Assembly: GCA_002429385.1 (NCBI GenBank)
Contig: DIZL01000016.1
Span: 1-8,181, forward strand
Source of the DNA: Prolixibacteraceae bacterium UBA6029
GTDB taxonomy: Bacteria > Bacteroidota > Bacteroidia > Bacteroidales > Prolixibacteraceae
Direction: 5' to 3'
Length of the DNA stretch: 8,181 bases
The position numbers and the translations under genes are program-made. Positions within the stretch are counted from its first letter, which is position 1; every line of letters starts with the position of its first letter. The notes below the pieces were generated by a model. That model searched no databases. It worked only from the letters and a program-made list of their open reading frames with translations, and was not told the DNA's origin. This document shows positions 1-6,588 of this stretch, piece after piece.

Positions 1-23
1 TGCTAAAGTAGCAAATTCACTCC

Positions 24-104
24 CTGTCATATTCACATTGTGCCCAAAAAAAGTGGGTGGAGACTCGCAATGACGTACAATTTCGCTTTTCGGAGTAGAC
101 TCAA
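24..104 (+). repeat. Left copy of an 81-bp terminal inverted repeat
   Basis: This segment matches the reverse complement of 8050-8130 over its full 81 bp with four mismatches by eye. The match runs from CTGTCATATTCACATTG to GGAGTAGACTCAA and stops sharply at both edges. It contains the short palindromic stretch CCCAAAAAAAnTGGG and the block GGTGGAGACTCGCAATG, which offers a Shine-Dalgarno-like GGAG seven bases before an ATG. The large gene downstream starts inside it. Family unknown: it may be a dispersed Bacteroidota repeat or the end of a rearranged segment. Confidence 0.85.
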
Positions 105-3100
105 AGTTGCTACCCTAAAGGGATTATTAGATGAATCAAAAGAACTGGAAATCTACCGGAAGGAAGAATCGAACCTTTACAAGCGGGTAAGAGCCTTATT
201 CTTTTTATATGCCATCCATCGTTTCTATGTTCCGTTACATTCGGAAATAGGGACTGAAGGAATAATTCCTTACGAGGCTTTTGAGCATTTGCTTAACCGC
301 CGGTTTGAAGAAGCAATTGATTTATTCCTGAAAGTCCAGAAAAAAAACGGGGCCAATGAAGGAATATCAAGCGGCCTTGCTGACGCCTACCATCAGCTTG
401 CTTTTCAGACCCTTGCCGATCAGGTACGTACAAGTGTACGCTCAACCGCCGGGAACAAATGGATGTTCCGTATTGGTCACCCCTCTGACCAACCCTTAAA
501 AATCCACCCTTCCTTACTTAAAAAAGACACCCGGACAGGACTGTATCCCTGCCTGCACGAAACAACTCCCGTAAGGATGGACTTAAGCCATAGCGGTTGG
601 AGCGATATTTTCTTTTTAGGAATGGATTATCCCGAAGGTGCAAAAGTCCTGAATATTTCGGTTGATTTATGTATCCTGAATAAATCTTCAGAAACCAAAC
701 CCTCCCCACCAATCGAAACATGGTTCCGGATTATTGATGAGCCAATCTTAAGACTAACCAGTATTGACCTGGCAACTTCCTCTTCAATTAACAGTTTATC
801 AGAAGTTTTCGATTTTGCCAAAGACTACCTTGGTTTGCTAAAAGCTGCTGTTATTGCGTCAGGTATTGTACCGCCCGGAATGGAAGGTGCAGGATTATCA
901 CTTAGTCCTTTGCTCGAAAACATGCTTGGGAAAGGCAAAGGGTTTGAATTGGTGAGTCGGGTGAATAACATACCCAAAGGATCGCGTTTGGCTGTTTCTA
1001 CAAACTTACTGGCATCCCTGATTTCGTTGTGTATGCGGGCAACGGGGCAAACTGAAAAACTCACCGGAATTCTGAATGAAGAAGAACGTCGTTTGGTCGC
1101 TTCAAAAGCTATTTTAGGCGAATGGATTGGCGGTTCAGGTGGTGGTTGGCAGGATTCGGGAGGAGTCTGGCCGGGAATGAAACTAATTAAAGGAGTCGAA
1201 GCCAAAGAAGGGGATCCTGAATTTGGAATCAGTAAAGGATGTTTATTGCCATACCATACTATTCTTGATTTAGAAACAGTAAATGCCCGGGCAAGACAAA
1301 AACTTCAGGAAAGTCTGGTTATGGTACATGGAGGTATGGCTCAGGATGTGGGTCCGGTTCTGGAAATGGTTACCGAAAAATACCTGCTTCGTTCAGAAAA
1401 GGAATGGAATGGCCGTCAGAATGCCATTGCCTATTTCGAAGAAGTTGTTCAGAAATTAAAAGAAGGAGACATCAAAGGGATAGGTTCTTTTACACAGAAG
1501 AACTTCGAAGGGCCAATCCAGGAAATTATTCCATGGGCTACAAATCTATATACTGAAACCCTGATCAGCCAAATTGAAACTGAATTTCAGGATCAGTTCT
1601 GGGGATTCTGGATGATGGGAGGAATGTCGGGTGGAGGAATGGGATTCATATTTGATCCTTCCGTAAAGCAAAAAGCGCAGGATCGCTTGCAGCAATTGAT
1701 GTCAGAAACAAAAAAGAAATATGAACATGCCATTCCTTTTGCCATGGAACCAGTCGTTTATGATTTTTGCATCAATGAAAATGGAACCTTTGCAACTTTA
1801 AATGAAGCCAAAACAGCTTTGATGCCCGAAGCCTACTATACACTGCTTTTACCGCAGATACTGAAAAAAGACATACATACCTTAACCGATTGCCAACGAA
1901 ATGAATTGTCCATTTTGGGACATGCCTGGAAATCGGATGAAAAGTATACCGGATTTGTAACCAACCTGTTTGATCGTATGATTCCTCAGGATCAGGAAAT
2001 CAGCAATCAGCAAAAACCACTGAATATTCTCCTGACTGAACTCGGTTTTAACGAAGAACAACACGAACAGATTAAAAAAGATTTAAAAACAGGGCGTATA
2101 GGAATATCAAAGAACAGACTACCTATAAATTCCACCATTGTTGATGTTCAAAAATCTGAAATTGCCCATCATTCCATTTTAAACGATCAAAGCCTGATTG
2201 ACTTGGGCCTGAAAGCTCTTCAAAACGGAGAATTGGCTATTGTTTCATTAGCCGGAGGTATTGGAAGCCGATGGACAAAAGGCGCCGGGGTAGTTAAATC
2301 ATTAAACCCCTTTGCAAAATTTGATGGAAAACACAGAAACTTTCTGGAAACACATTTGGCGAAAACCAGAAAGACAGATTCACAAGGTCCAACCAAACTA
2401 CAGCATGTAATTACAACAAGTTACCTCACTCATCCTGCAATATCATTGTTCCTGCAAGAAGGTGAACTGAATAATGAGAATATTTATCTTTCACAGGGCA
2501 AAGTAATTGGATTGCGCCTGCTCCCAACTGAACGTGACCTTCGGTTTCTATGGGAAGAGATGCCACAACAATTGCTCGACGAACAATCGCAGAAAGTTCA
2601 GCAAAGTTTACATGCTGCATTAATCAACTGGGCAAAAACAGCCGGAGAAGCAGAAGATTACCGGGACAACCTGCCTTCACAGTGTATTCATCCGGTAGGT
2701 CATTGGTACGAAATACCAAACTTGTTTTTGAATGGAACTCTAAAACAATTAATAGAGGATAACTCAAATCTAAAATATCTGTTGCTTCATAACATTGATA
2801 CCTTAGGTGCAAATGCCAATCCTGCATTACTTGGATATCATATTCAACAACAGAAAGCAATGACTGTAGAGGTCATTACCCGCAAACTGGATGACCGTGG
2901 GGGCGGCCTGGCAAAAATAAACGGGCAGATTCGTTTGATTGAAGGACTGGCACTTCCTGATGAGAAGATAGAATTCAATCTGAGCTATTACAACACCAAT
3001 ACATTTTGGATTGACATCGACAAACTGCTTTTTGCCTTTGGATTAATCCGTAATGATTTAAATAATCCCGAAAAAGTCAAACAAGCTGTATATAAGATGT

Positions 3101-3351
3101 CTTCCCGTATGCCTACCTATGTGACGATTAAGGATGTAAAAAAACGATGGGGCAAAGGTCAGGAAGATATCTACCCTGTAACTCAATTTGAAAAATTATG
3201 GGGCGACATGACTGCTATTCCAGAACTGAGCTGCTCATACATTAATGTTCCACGGATGAGAGGCCAGCAACTCAAAGAAGTTTCACAACTGGATGGATGG
3301 TTACGGGATGGCTCAAAAGATTACATCGATTCAATTTGTGAATGGGAATAA
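70..3351 (+). CDS. GHMP-kinase / UDPGP-type nucleotidyltransferase fusion protein
   Basis: Predicted cytoplasmic two-domain enzyme that would phosphorylate a sugar at C1 and then transfer a nucleotide to the sugar-1-phosphate; the substrate cannot be told from sequence. Numbering from ATG 70 (1093 aa): residues ~165-500 resemble the GHMP/fucokinase fold, with TPVRMDLSHSGWSD (166-179), a degenerate Gly-rich ATP loop IPKGSRLAVST (301-311; the family usually has GSGLGSS) and GGGWQD (357-362). Residues ~700-1093 resemble UDP-sugar pyrophosphorylases, with LAGGIGSRW (727-735), LSQG (808-811), HPVGHWYE (874-881) and the metal-site-like HNIDTLGAN (907-915). The order is reversed relative to Bacteroides Fkp and plant FKGP, where the transferase comes first. 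GTG at 40 is an alternative start (1103 aa). ATG 70 has GGAG seven bases upstream. Both starts lie in the 81-bp repeat, so the native N-terminus may be missing or replaced. The reading frame is otherwise intact. The domain call is fairly secure, the substrate is not. Confidence 0.82.
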   Translation: MTYNFAFRSRLKVATLKGLLDESKELEIYRKEESNLYKRVRALFFLYAIHRFYVPLHSEIGTEGIIPYEAFEHLLNRRFEEAIDLFLKVQKKNGANEGISSGLADAYHQLAFQTLADQVRTSVRSTAGNKWMFRIGHPSDQPLKIHPSLLKKDTRTGLYPCLHETTPVRMDLSHSGWSDIFFLGMDYPEGAKVLNISVDLCILNKSSETKPSPPIETWFRIIDEPILRLTSIDLATSSSINSLSEVFDFAKDYLGLLKAAVIASGIVPPGMEGAGLSLSPLLENMLGKGKGFELVSRVNNIPKGSRLAVSTNLLASLISLCMRATGQTEKLTGILNEEERRLVASKAILGEWIGGSGGGWQDSGGVWPGMKLIKGVEAKEGDPEFGISKGCLLPYHTILDLETVNARARQKLQESLVMVHGGMAQDVGPVLEMVTEKYLLRSEKEWNGRQNAIAYFEEVVQKLKEGDIKGIGSFTQKNFEGPIQEIIPWATNLYTETLISQIETEFQDQFWGFWMMGGMSGGGMGFIFDPSVKQKAQDRLQQLMSETKKKYEHAIPFAMEPVVYDFCINENGTFATLNEAKTALMPEAYYTLLLPQILKKDIHTLTDCQRNELSILGHAWKSDEKYTGFVTNLFDRMIPQDQEISNQQKPLNILLTELGFNEEQHEQIKKDLKTGRIGISKNRLPINSTIVDVQKSEIAHHSILNDQSLIDLGLKALQNGELAIVSLAGGIGSRWTKGAGVVKSLNPFAKFDGKHRNFLETHLAKTRKTDSQGPTKLQHVITTSYLTHPAISLFLQEGELNNENIYLSQGKVIGLRLLPTERDLRFLWEEMPQQLLDEQSQKVQQSLHAALINWAKTAGEAEDYRDNLPSQCIHPVGHWYEIPNLFLNGTLKQLIEDNSNLKYLLLHNIDTLGANANPALLGYHIQQQKAMTVEVITRKLDDRGGGLAKINGQIRLIEGLALPDEKIEFNLSYYNTNTFWIDIDKLLFAFGLIRNDLNNPEKVKQAVYKMSSRMPTYVTIKDVKKRWGKGQEDIYPVTQFEKLWGDMTAIPELSCSYINVPRMRGQQLKEVSQLDGWLRDGSKDYIDSICEWE

Positions 3352-3372
3352 AACCATCATTACATTTTATGT

Positions 3373-3615
3373 TTTGATTTATTTACCAAACTAACCGGCA
3401 AGAAATTTTCAGTAAGTGCTGTCCGCATTAAAAAGTTCTGCCTGCCCCGTAGAGAGGAACGAGCGTATCGGGGTGCAACCACCCAGTTTGATGCCATAGC
3501 AGCATATAGTTCAGGGTTTAAAGCACCGTTTACACTAGCAGAAGGACTTCATCGCACTTTGCATTACGAGTTTATTGATAAGGAAAAGGATGGGATTGTT
3601 TTTGAATCGGAATAA
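3373..3615 (+). pseudogene. Epimerase tail, copy 1 (NAD-dependent epimerase/SDR C-terminus)
   Basis: An 80-codon open frame with no start codon. It begins 21 bp after the kinase-fusion stop and reads FDLFTKLTGKKFSVSAV, then a palindromic insert, then TTQFDAIAAYSSGFKAPFTL and GLHRTLHYEFIDKEKDGIVFESE to a TAA. The sequence resembles the C-terminal substrate-binding lobe of extended SDR epimerases. The Rossmann domain, with GxxGxxG and YxxxK, is absent, so it cannot be an enzyme. It is homologous to copies at 4100-4378, 5148-5396 and 6219-6588. Unlike the last three, it is not followed by the ACGGAT-rich spacer. The frame survives despite the 33-bp insertion. Homology among the four copies is certain; the epimerase identity is a family-level recognition. 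Confidence 0.75.
3442..3474. repeat. 33-bp palindromic mini-insertion in epimerase tail 1
   Basis: Relative to tails 2 and 3, exactly 33 bases are added after the conserved Phe-Cys codons. The insert is bounded by CTGCCCCGTA and TATCGGGGT, giving a CCCCG/CGGGG stem. Eleven codons are added with no frame change. A 27-bp version sits at the same codon in tail 4 (6420-6446). Confidence 0.8.
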
Positions 3616-3663
3616 AAGATTAAAATCAGGAAAAAGAATCAGAATTTACCCTAATTTTATAAG

Positions 3664-3921
3664 ATGGAATTTGAATTTTCAAAGCATGCTTTAGATCAAA
3701 TGGAGCGCAGATACATCTCAAAAGAATTGATAATATCGATTGTCCATCAACCTGATTCTGTTGTCGATCAGGATAAAACGACCCGGATTTACTCAAAGCT
3801 TGTTGATACGGATTCGAAAATTTATCTTTACAGGGTATTTGTAAACTATTTGAAAAATCCAGCGATTATAATAACAGCTTATAAAACCTCAAAAATCGAG
3901 AAATATGGTTATAAGGTATGA
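3664..3921 (+). CDS. DUF4258 family small protein, putative toxin
   Basis: An 85-residue protein with the DUF4258 pattern: an N-terminal FSKHALDQMERRYIS (His-Ala...Arg helix) and a C-terminal strand-rich part ending IIITAYKTSKIEKY. Length is usual for the family. It is a small basic cytoplasmic protein with no signal or membrane segment. Its last 17 bp overlap the start of the next gene, a DUF2283 protein. DUF4258 and DUF2283 genes commonly sit together and are considered a toxin-antitoxin-like pair; activity here is inferred only from that pairing. It starts 48 bp after the stop of epimerase tail 1, at the first ATG in the frame, and no strong ribosome site is visible. The frame is intact and the family call fairly secure. 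Confidence 0.8.
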   Translation: MEFEFSKHALDQMERRYISKELIISIVHQPDSVVDQDKTTRIYSKLVDTDSKIYLYRVFVNYLKNPAIIITAYKTSKIEKYGYKV

Positions 3922-4099
3922 TAAAGATATTGATGTCATCTACATCAAATTAACTGATGGAATAGTCGCCGAAAGTGATGAAGATAAACCCGGGATAATT
4001 TTAGACTTTGATGATTTCGGCAATATTGTCGGAATTGAAGTTTTAAATGCTTCAGAAAAAATAAACCAACCCAATGGAATTATTTATGAAGTAGCTTGA
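3905..4099 (+). CDS. DUF2283 family small protein, putative antitoxin partner
   Basis: A 64-residue acidic protein with the DUF2283 signature: MVIRYDKDIDVIYIKL, then a GIILDFDDFGNIVGIEVLNAS core. The family consensus is YD...D.lYI.l, then gvilDyd..G.ivGIEiL.as. It overlaps the DUF4258 gene by 17 bp, which implies translational coupling and equal transcription. Its acidic character beside a basic partner fits an antitoxin role, but no DNA-binding domain is visible. Its TGA stop (4097-4099) lies directly against the first bases recognisable as epimerase tail 2, so the cassette ends with the gene. Full-length for the family. Confidence 0.83.
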   Translation: MVIRYDKDIDVIYIKLTDGIVAESDEDKPGIILDFDDFGNIVGIEVLNASEKINQPNGIIYEVA

Positions 4100-4378
4100 A
4101 TATAAAATTACCGGCAGTTCGTTTATCCTATTGGTTGGGTTATGCAGGAGGTTTAAGTTTTGATTTGCTTGCTAAAATAACCGGAAAGAAATTTTCAGTA
4201 AGTGCAGTACGGGTAAAGAAATTCTGTGCTACTACCCAATTTGATGTCCCGAGCCTTCGGGACTGCCCACACTTCAGGTTTTAAAGCTCCGTTTACATTA
4301 TCCGAAGGACTTCACCGCACCTTGCATTATGAGTTTATTGATTTGGAAAAAGATGAGGTTATATTTGAATCGGAATAA
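4100..4378 (+). pseudogene. Epimerase tail, copy 2, frameshifted
   Basis: This copy reaches further upstream than the others, reading KLPAVRLSYWLGYAGGLSFD, then LLAKITGKKFSVSAVRVKK and TTQFD. A palindrome TCCCGAgcctTCGGGA (4247-4262) then replaces several codons and shifts the frame, giving a stop at 4282-4284. The original frame resumes afterwards as GFKAPFTLSEGLHRTLHYEF, then IDLEKDEVIFESE and TAA at 4376-4378. A nominal TTG start at 4096 overlaps the DUF2283 stop, but translation is doubtful. It resembles the C-terminal lobe of an extended-SDR epimerase, with no catalytic part present. Confidence 0.75.
4247..4262. repeat. 16-bp palindrome inserted in epimerase tail 2
   Basis: A perfect 6-bp stem TCCCGA/TCGGGA around a 4-base loop, absent from the other three tails. 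It is accompanied by loss of some original bases and causes the frameshift. The same TCCCGAG/CTCGGGA palindrome type interrupts the second repeat family at 7548-7563. Confidence 0.75.
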
Positions 4379-4519
4379 ACGGTGGAACACAGCCTGCCCC
4401 GAGTATCGGGGGATGGGACGCCCGCCTATGTTGGGCAGGGATGAACACAGATAAAATAATTGAATTAACCACTATGAAAAAACGGCAACAGATCGACAAC
4501 ATTGCTTATATTTGGTTCT
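4379..4519. repeat. Spacer with two palindromes and the remains of an ACGGAT-type flank
   Basis: This region follows the stop of tail 2. It holds CCCCGAgtaTCGGGG (4397-4411) and a GCCC...GGGC hairpin, with CCTGCCC/GGGCAGG pairing at the outer edges (4393-4439). With these removed, the remaining bases read like GATG-GAC-GATGAACACAGATAA, matching the flank after tails 3 and 4. A 29-codon frame from ATG 4474 is probably not a gene. Confidence 0.65.
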
Positions 4520-4987
4520 ATGAAAGTTTATACCGACACATCAGTAATTGGCGGTTGCTTTGACAAAGAATTCAAAGAGTGGAGCAACGCTCTGTTTCAA
4601 GAATTCGTAAACGGGTCAAAACAAATTATGCTTTCCGATTTGACACTCCAGGAACTTGAACTGGCAAGATAAGAGGTTAGAGATAAAGTTAACGAAATTC
4701 CCGATCCGCACAGATTTGTGATTGTTATCAATGACGAAGCAATTCAGCTTGCAGAAACCTACATCAGCGAAGGAGCATTGACCAATAAAAGCTACAACGA
4801 TGCCTTACACATTGCACTTGCAACATTGAATAATTCAGATGTTTTGGCAAGTTGGAATTTTAAACACATTGTAAATCTTGACCGTATCCGGCTTTACAAC
4901 TCAATCAACTTACGACTTGGTTACCGGATTATTGAAATTAGAACACCAAGAGAAATTTTAAAATTAAAAGATGATGAAAACGAATAA
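4520..4987 (+). pseudogene. PIN-domain (VapC-like) toxin interrupted by one stop codon
   Basis: From ATG 4520 the frame encodes MKVYTDTSVIGGCF and continues to ELELAR, meets TAA at 4670-4672 (codon 51), then continues in the same frame as EVRDKVNEIPDP through SYNDALHIALATLN, DVLASWNFKHIVN and ends at 4987. Read through, it is 155 codons. The PIN nuclease pattern is complete: D6, E45/E47, D94 and D107, with the usual TDTSVIGG opening and SWNFKHI near the end. PIN toxins are Mg-dependent ribonucleases. A single C-to-T change (CAA to TAA) would explain the break. As it stands, only a 50-residue N-terminal piece, or a C-terminal piece from an internal start (for example GTG 4718), could be made, so the toxin is probably dead unless the stop is suppressed or is a sequence error. 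It overlaps its small partner gene by 17 bp. Confidence 0.85.
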
Positions 4988-5132
4988 ACAGTTTGACGCA
5001 GTTAAAATGATGAGGGACATCCGTGAAAAATTAAGTGAAAAATATTGGGAACACCCCGACATTTTAAAACAAGAGATGGAGGCAATACGAAAAAAGTATA
5101 ACCTCCAAGTTACTCCATCAAAAGTAAATTAA
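4971..5132 (+). CDS. Small antitoxin-like partner of the PIN toxin
   Basis: A 53-residue charged, helical protein (from ATG 4971, or 52 residues from ATG 4974) reading FDAVKMMRDIREKLSEKYW, then KQEMEAIRKKYNLQ. It overlaps the 3' end of the PIN gene by 17 bp, the usual layout for translational coupling in a toxin-antitoxin pair. Short proteins with a VKMMRDIREKLS-like helix are found beside PIN toxins in Bacteroidota and cyanobacteria and are regarded as their antitoxins; the assignment here rests on that and on position. No DNA-binding fold is recognised. The frame is intact although its presumed toxin is broken, consistent with a harmless survivor after toxin loss. The stop is about 15 bp before the start of epimerase tail 3. 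Confidence 0.68.
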   Translation: MMKTNKQFDAVKMMRDIREKLSEKYWEHPDILKQEMEAIRKKYNLQVTPSKVN

Positions 5133-5147
5133 AAATTTTCATTGATT

Positions 5148-5396
5148 TGTTTACCTTATTGATTAGGAGATATGGGCGGTCTAAGTTTTGATTTGCTTGC
5201 TAAAATAACCGGAAAGAAATTTTCGGTAAGTGCTTTACGGGTTAAGAAGTTCTGCGCTATCACCCAGTTTGATGCAACTACTGCATACAATTCAGGATTT
5301 AAAGCACCGTTTACTCTCGCAGAAGGGCTTCACAGGACGTTACACTATGAGTTTATTGATAAGGAGAAGGATGGAGTTATTTTTGAATCAGAATAA
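5148..5396 (+). pseudogene. Epimerase tail, copy 3, best preserved
   Basis: The frame can be followed from about 5148 as C-L-P-Y-stop-L-G-D-M-G-G; the Trp codon seen as TGG in tails 2 and 4 is TGA here (5160-5162). From ATG 5172 it is open for 74 codons, reading MGGLSFDLLAKITGKKFSVS, then LRVKKFCAITQFD, SGFKAPFTLAEGLHRTLHYE and IDKEKDGVIFESE. It carries no palindrome or MITE. An AGGAG lies only two bases before ATG 5172, so expression of the 74-residue peptide is possible but unlikely. It resembles the C-terminal lobe of an extended-SDR epimerase with no cofactor-binding part. Confidence 0.75.
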
Positions 5397-5694
5397 AAGA
5401 TGAACACTGATAACGATGGAACACGGATGACACGGATGGGACGGATGAACACTGATAAGAAAATAAAAGAAGATCTGTGAATATCCGTTTAATCAGTGTC
5501 ATCATTGTTCACAAGTTTTGGAAAGGCAGAATGTGCGGAAGTTGAGTAAACGTTTCAAATTAGCGGAAACGTAGGAAAGGGAGGGAAGGGAGAAAATGGA
5601 TTACTCTGTGGGTGTTTCAAATTCATTACAACATAATGCCAATTCAGTATTTCTGGCTTTTTGGCTTTTTGGCGTAAACTTCCTTCTGTATTTT

Positions 5695-5702
5695 TATATT
5701 TG
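5695..5702 (+). promoter_or_regulatory. Possible Bacteroidota -7 box (TATATTTG)
   Basis: It fits TAnnTTTG exactly, with a TTTG at 5668-5671, about 23 bp upstream and slightly wide for a -33 box. It could give a ~130-nt leader for the gene at 5838. Weak evidence, since such strings are frequent in AT-rich DNA. Confidence 0.25.
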
Positions 5703-5812
5703 TAATCACCACCGACATTTGACAGGCATGTTCTAATTTCAATTTATTTGTTTAATGAATATGGATTCAAATTAATGAACTGAGGAAGTTGAGGAAAATG
5801 GTATTTTATTAG

Positions 5813-5820
5813 TATTTTTG
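5813..5820 (+). promoter_or_regulatory. Possible -7 box for the membrane-protein gene (TATTTTTG)
   Basis: It matches TAnnTTTG, with GTTG 21 bp upstream (5788-5791) as a partial -33 box. The start codon at 5838 would lie about 10 bp after the expected transcription start, giving a very short leader. Confidence 0.35.
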
Positions 5821-5837
5821 AATAAAATTCATTCGAT

Positions 5838-6218
5838 ATGAAACCGCTGGTAATGATTATTTTATTATCCTGCTCCCTGTATAGCAATTCTATATTTGCA
5901 CAGGAACAACAGGTGGTGGTGCCCTATACCCTGGCCGACCGTGACCGGGCCATCAGGACAGAAGTCAAGATGGATACAAAATTCGAAGCCGTTAATGCAA
6001 GGATTGACTATCTTTTTTGGCTTCAGGGAGTTATTTTGGCTTTTATTTTGTTTATTCTTGGCTACACTATATGGGATCGCAGGACAGCTTTGCAGCCGGC
6101 TTTAGATAAAGCCACCGATGCTGATGCGAAAAGCACAAACCTGATTCGGGCTCTTCGTGAATATTCAAAAAAACATGCTGATTTGGCCGAAATCCTGAGA
6201 ATACACGGGATACTTTAA
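5838..6218 (+). CDS. Secreted or membrane-anchored small protein of unknown function
   Basis: A 126-residue protein. Residues 1-22 form a signal peptide (MKPLVMIILLSCSLYSNSIFA, then Q), with cleavage likely after the Ala. Next is a charged stretch PYTLADRDRAIRTEVKMDTK, a short amphipathic segment, one transmembrane helix of about 22 residues (LFWLQGVILAFILFILGYTI), and then WDRRTALQPALDK followed by a basic/acidic helical tail. Similar proteins with 'tlaDRdr.irtEv' before a single helix and a WDRRTA motif after it are widespread hypothetical proteins in Bacteroidota; their function is not known to me. Length and both ends look complete. Its TAA stop (6216-6218) lies exactly where epimerase tail 4 becomes recognisable. 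There is no partner gene, so unlike its neighbours it is not an obvious toxin-antitoxin module. Confidence 0.8.
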   Translation: MKPLVMIILLSCSLYSNSIFAQEQQVVVPYTLADRDRAIRTEVKMDTKFEAVNARIDYLFWLQGVILAFILFILGYTIWDRRTALQPALDKATDADAKSTNLIRALREYSKKHADLAEILRIHGIL

Positions 6219-6242
6219 TTGGTTGGGTTATATGGGTGGTTT

Positions 6243-6345
6243 AGGGTGTGTAATAAATTGTACTGTATATTCGTAATTGTTATTAGATTGATATTCAGTA
6301 GTAATAATGATACAACTGAATGGGTTGAATGCTATTACACACCCT
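6243..6345. mobile_element. ~103-bp MITE-like element with 13-bp perfect terminal inverted repeats
   Basis: The left end AGGGTGTGTAATA (6243-6255) is the exact reverse complement of the right end TATTACACACCCT (6333-6345). Comparison with tails 2 and 3 shows it was inserted into GGTTTAAGTTTTG, so the empty site is known from paralogous copies. The flanks TTA and TGA could be a 3-bp target duplication with one change. The interior is AT-rich and too short to encode anything. It would depend on a transposase elsewhere, whose family cannot be named from these ends. Confidence 0.82.
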
Positions 6346-6419
6346 GAAGTTTTGATTTGCTTGCTAAACTGACTGGCAAAAAGTTTTCTGTAAGCGCTGT
6401 TCGCGTTAAAAAGTTCTGC

Positions 6420-6446
6420 CTGCCCCGTAGCGAAGCGTATCGGGGT
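6420..6446. repeat. 27-bp palindromic mini-insertion in epimerase tail 4
   Basis: Nine codons are added after Phe-Cys, bounded by CTGCCCCGTA and TATCGGGGT. It sits at the same codon as the 33-bp insert of tail 1 and differs from it by a 6-bp shorter centre. Confidence 0.8.
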
Positions 6447-6588
6447 GCTACAACGCAATTTGATGCCACCGCAGCGCACAATTCAGGATTTAAAGCACCG
6501 TTTACCCTTTCAGAAGGACTTCACCGAACACTGCATTATGAAGTTTATGGATAAGGAAAAGGATGAGGTTGTTTTTGGATCGGAATAA

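Larger units (their letters stand above)
5397..5837. repeat. 441-bp spacer with an ACGGAT-rich repeat at its left end
   Basis: The first ~70 bp contain GATGAACACTGAT twice and ACACGGATGACACGG, followed by GGGACGGATGAACAC, nearly identical to the flank after tail 4. An inverted counterpart (ATCCGTTTAATCAGTGTCAT, near 5484) could pair with it. Further right, GGCTTTTTGGC-type runs occur near 5655-5673. No convincing open frame was found on either strand. The right end carries possible promoters for the next gene. Confidence 0.6.
6219..6588 (+). pseudogene. Epimerase tail, copy 4, disrupted three ways
   Basis: It begins WLGYMGG directly after the membrane-protein stop and is split by a ~103-bp inverted-repeat element (6243-6345). 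It continues as FDLLAKLTGKKFSVSAVRVK, receives a 27-bp palindromic insert at 6420-6446, then reads TTQFDATAAHNSGFKAPFTL and SEGLHRTLHYE. An extra A near 6541 (GAAGTTT for GAGTTT) shifts the frame to a stop at 6552-6554. The expected end FGSE-TAA still follows at 6586-6588. It is a non-functional remnant of the same epimerase C-terminus as tails 1-3. Confidence 0.75.

Noticed and set aside
825..1205. 126-codon minus-strand open frame
   Set aside because: It lies wholly inside the kinase-fusion gene opposite the conserved GGGWQD region. It is low-complexity Pro/Ser-rich and has no family resemblance.
4474..4563. 29-codon plus-strand frame starting MKKRQQIDN, as an antitoxin for the PIN gene
   Set aside because: Too short, overlaps the PIN start in another frame, and has no antitoxin-like features. 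The downstream partner is a better candidate.
5172..5396. 74-codon epimerase-tail ORF as an independent functional gene
   Set aside because: It is one of four copies of a C-terminal lobe, with a nonsense codon upstream and no cofactor-binding domain. Silent-site divergence leaves selection possible, so this is not closed.
5896..6105. Plus-strand frame inside the membrane-protein gene
   Set aside because: Out-of-frame shadow of the 126-residue gene, which has a clear signal peptide and membrane helix.
6228..6479. 83-codon minus-strand frame
   Set aside because: It runs across the MITE and the antisense of epimerase tail 4; an accidental product of the insertion.
3373..6588. Integron cassette array with attC sites
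   Set aside because: The separators are gene 3' ends. No paired RYYYAAC/GTTRRRY core sites and no integrase were seen.
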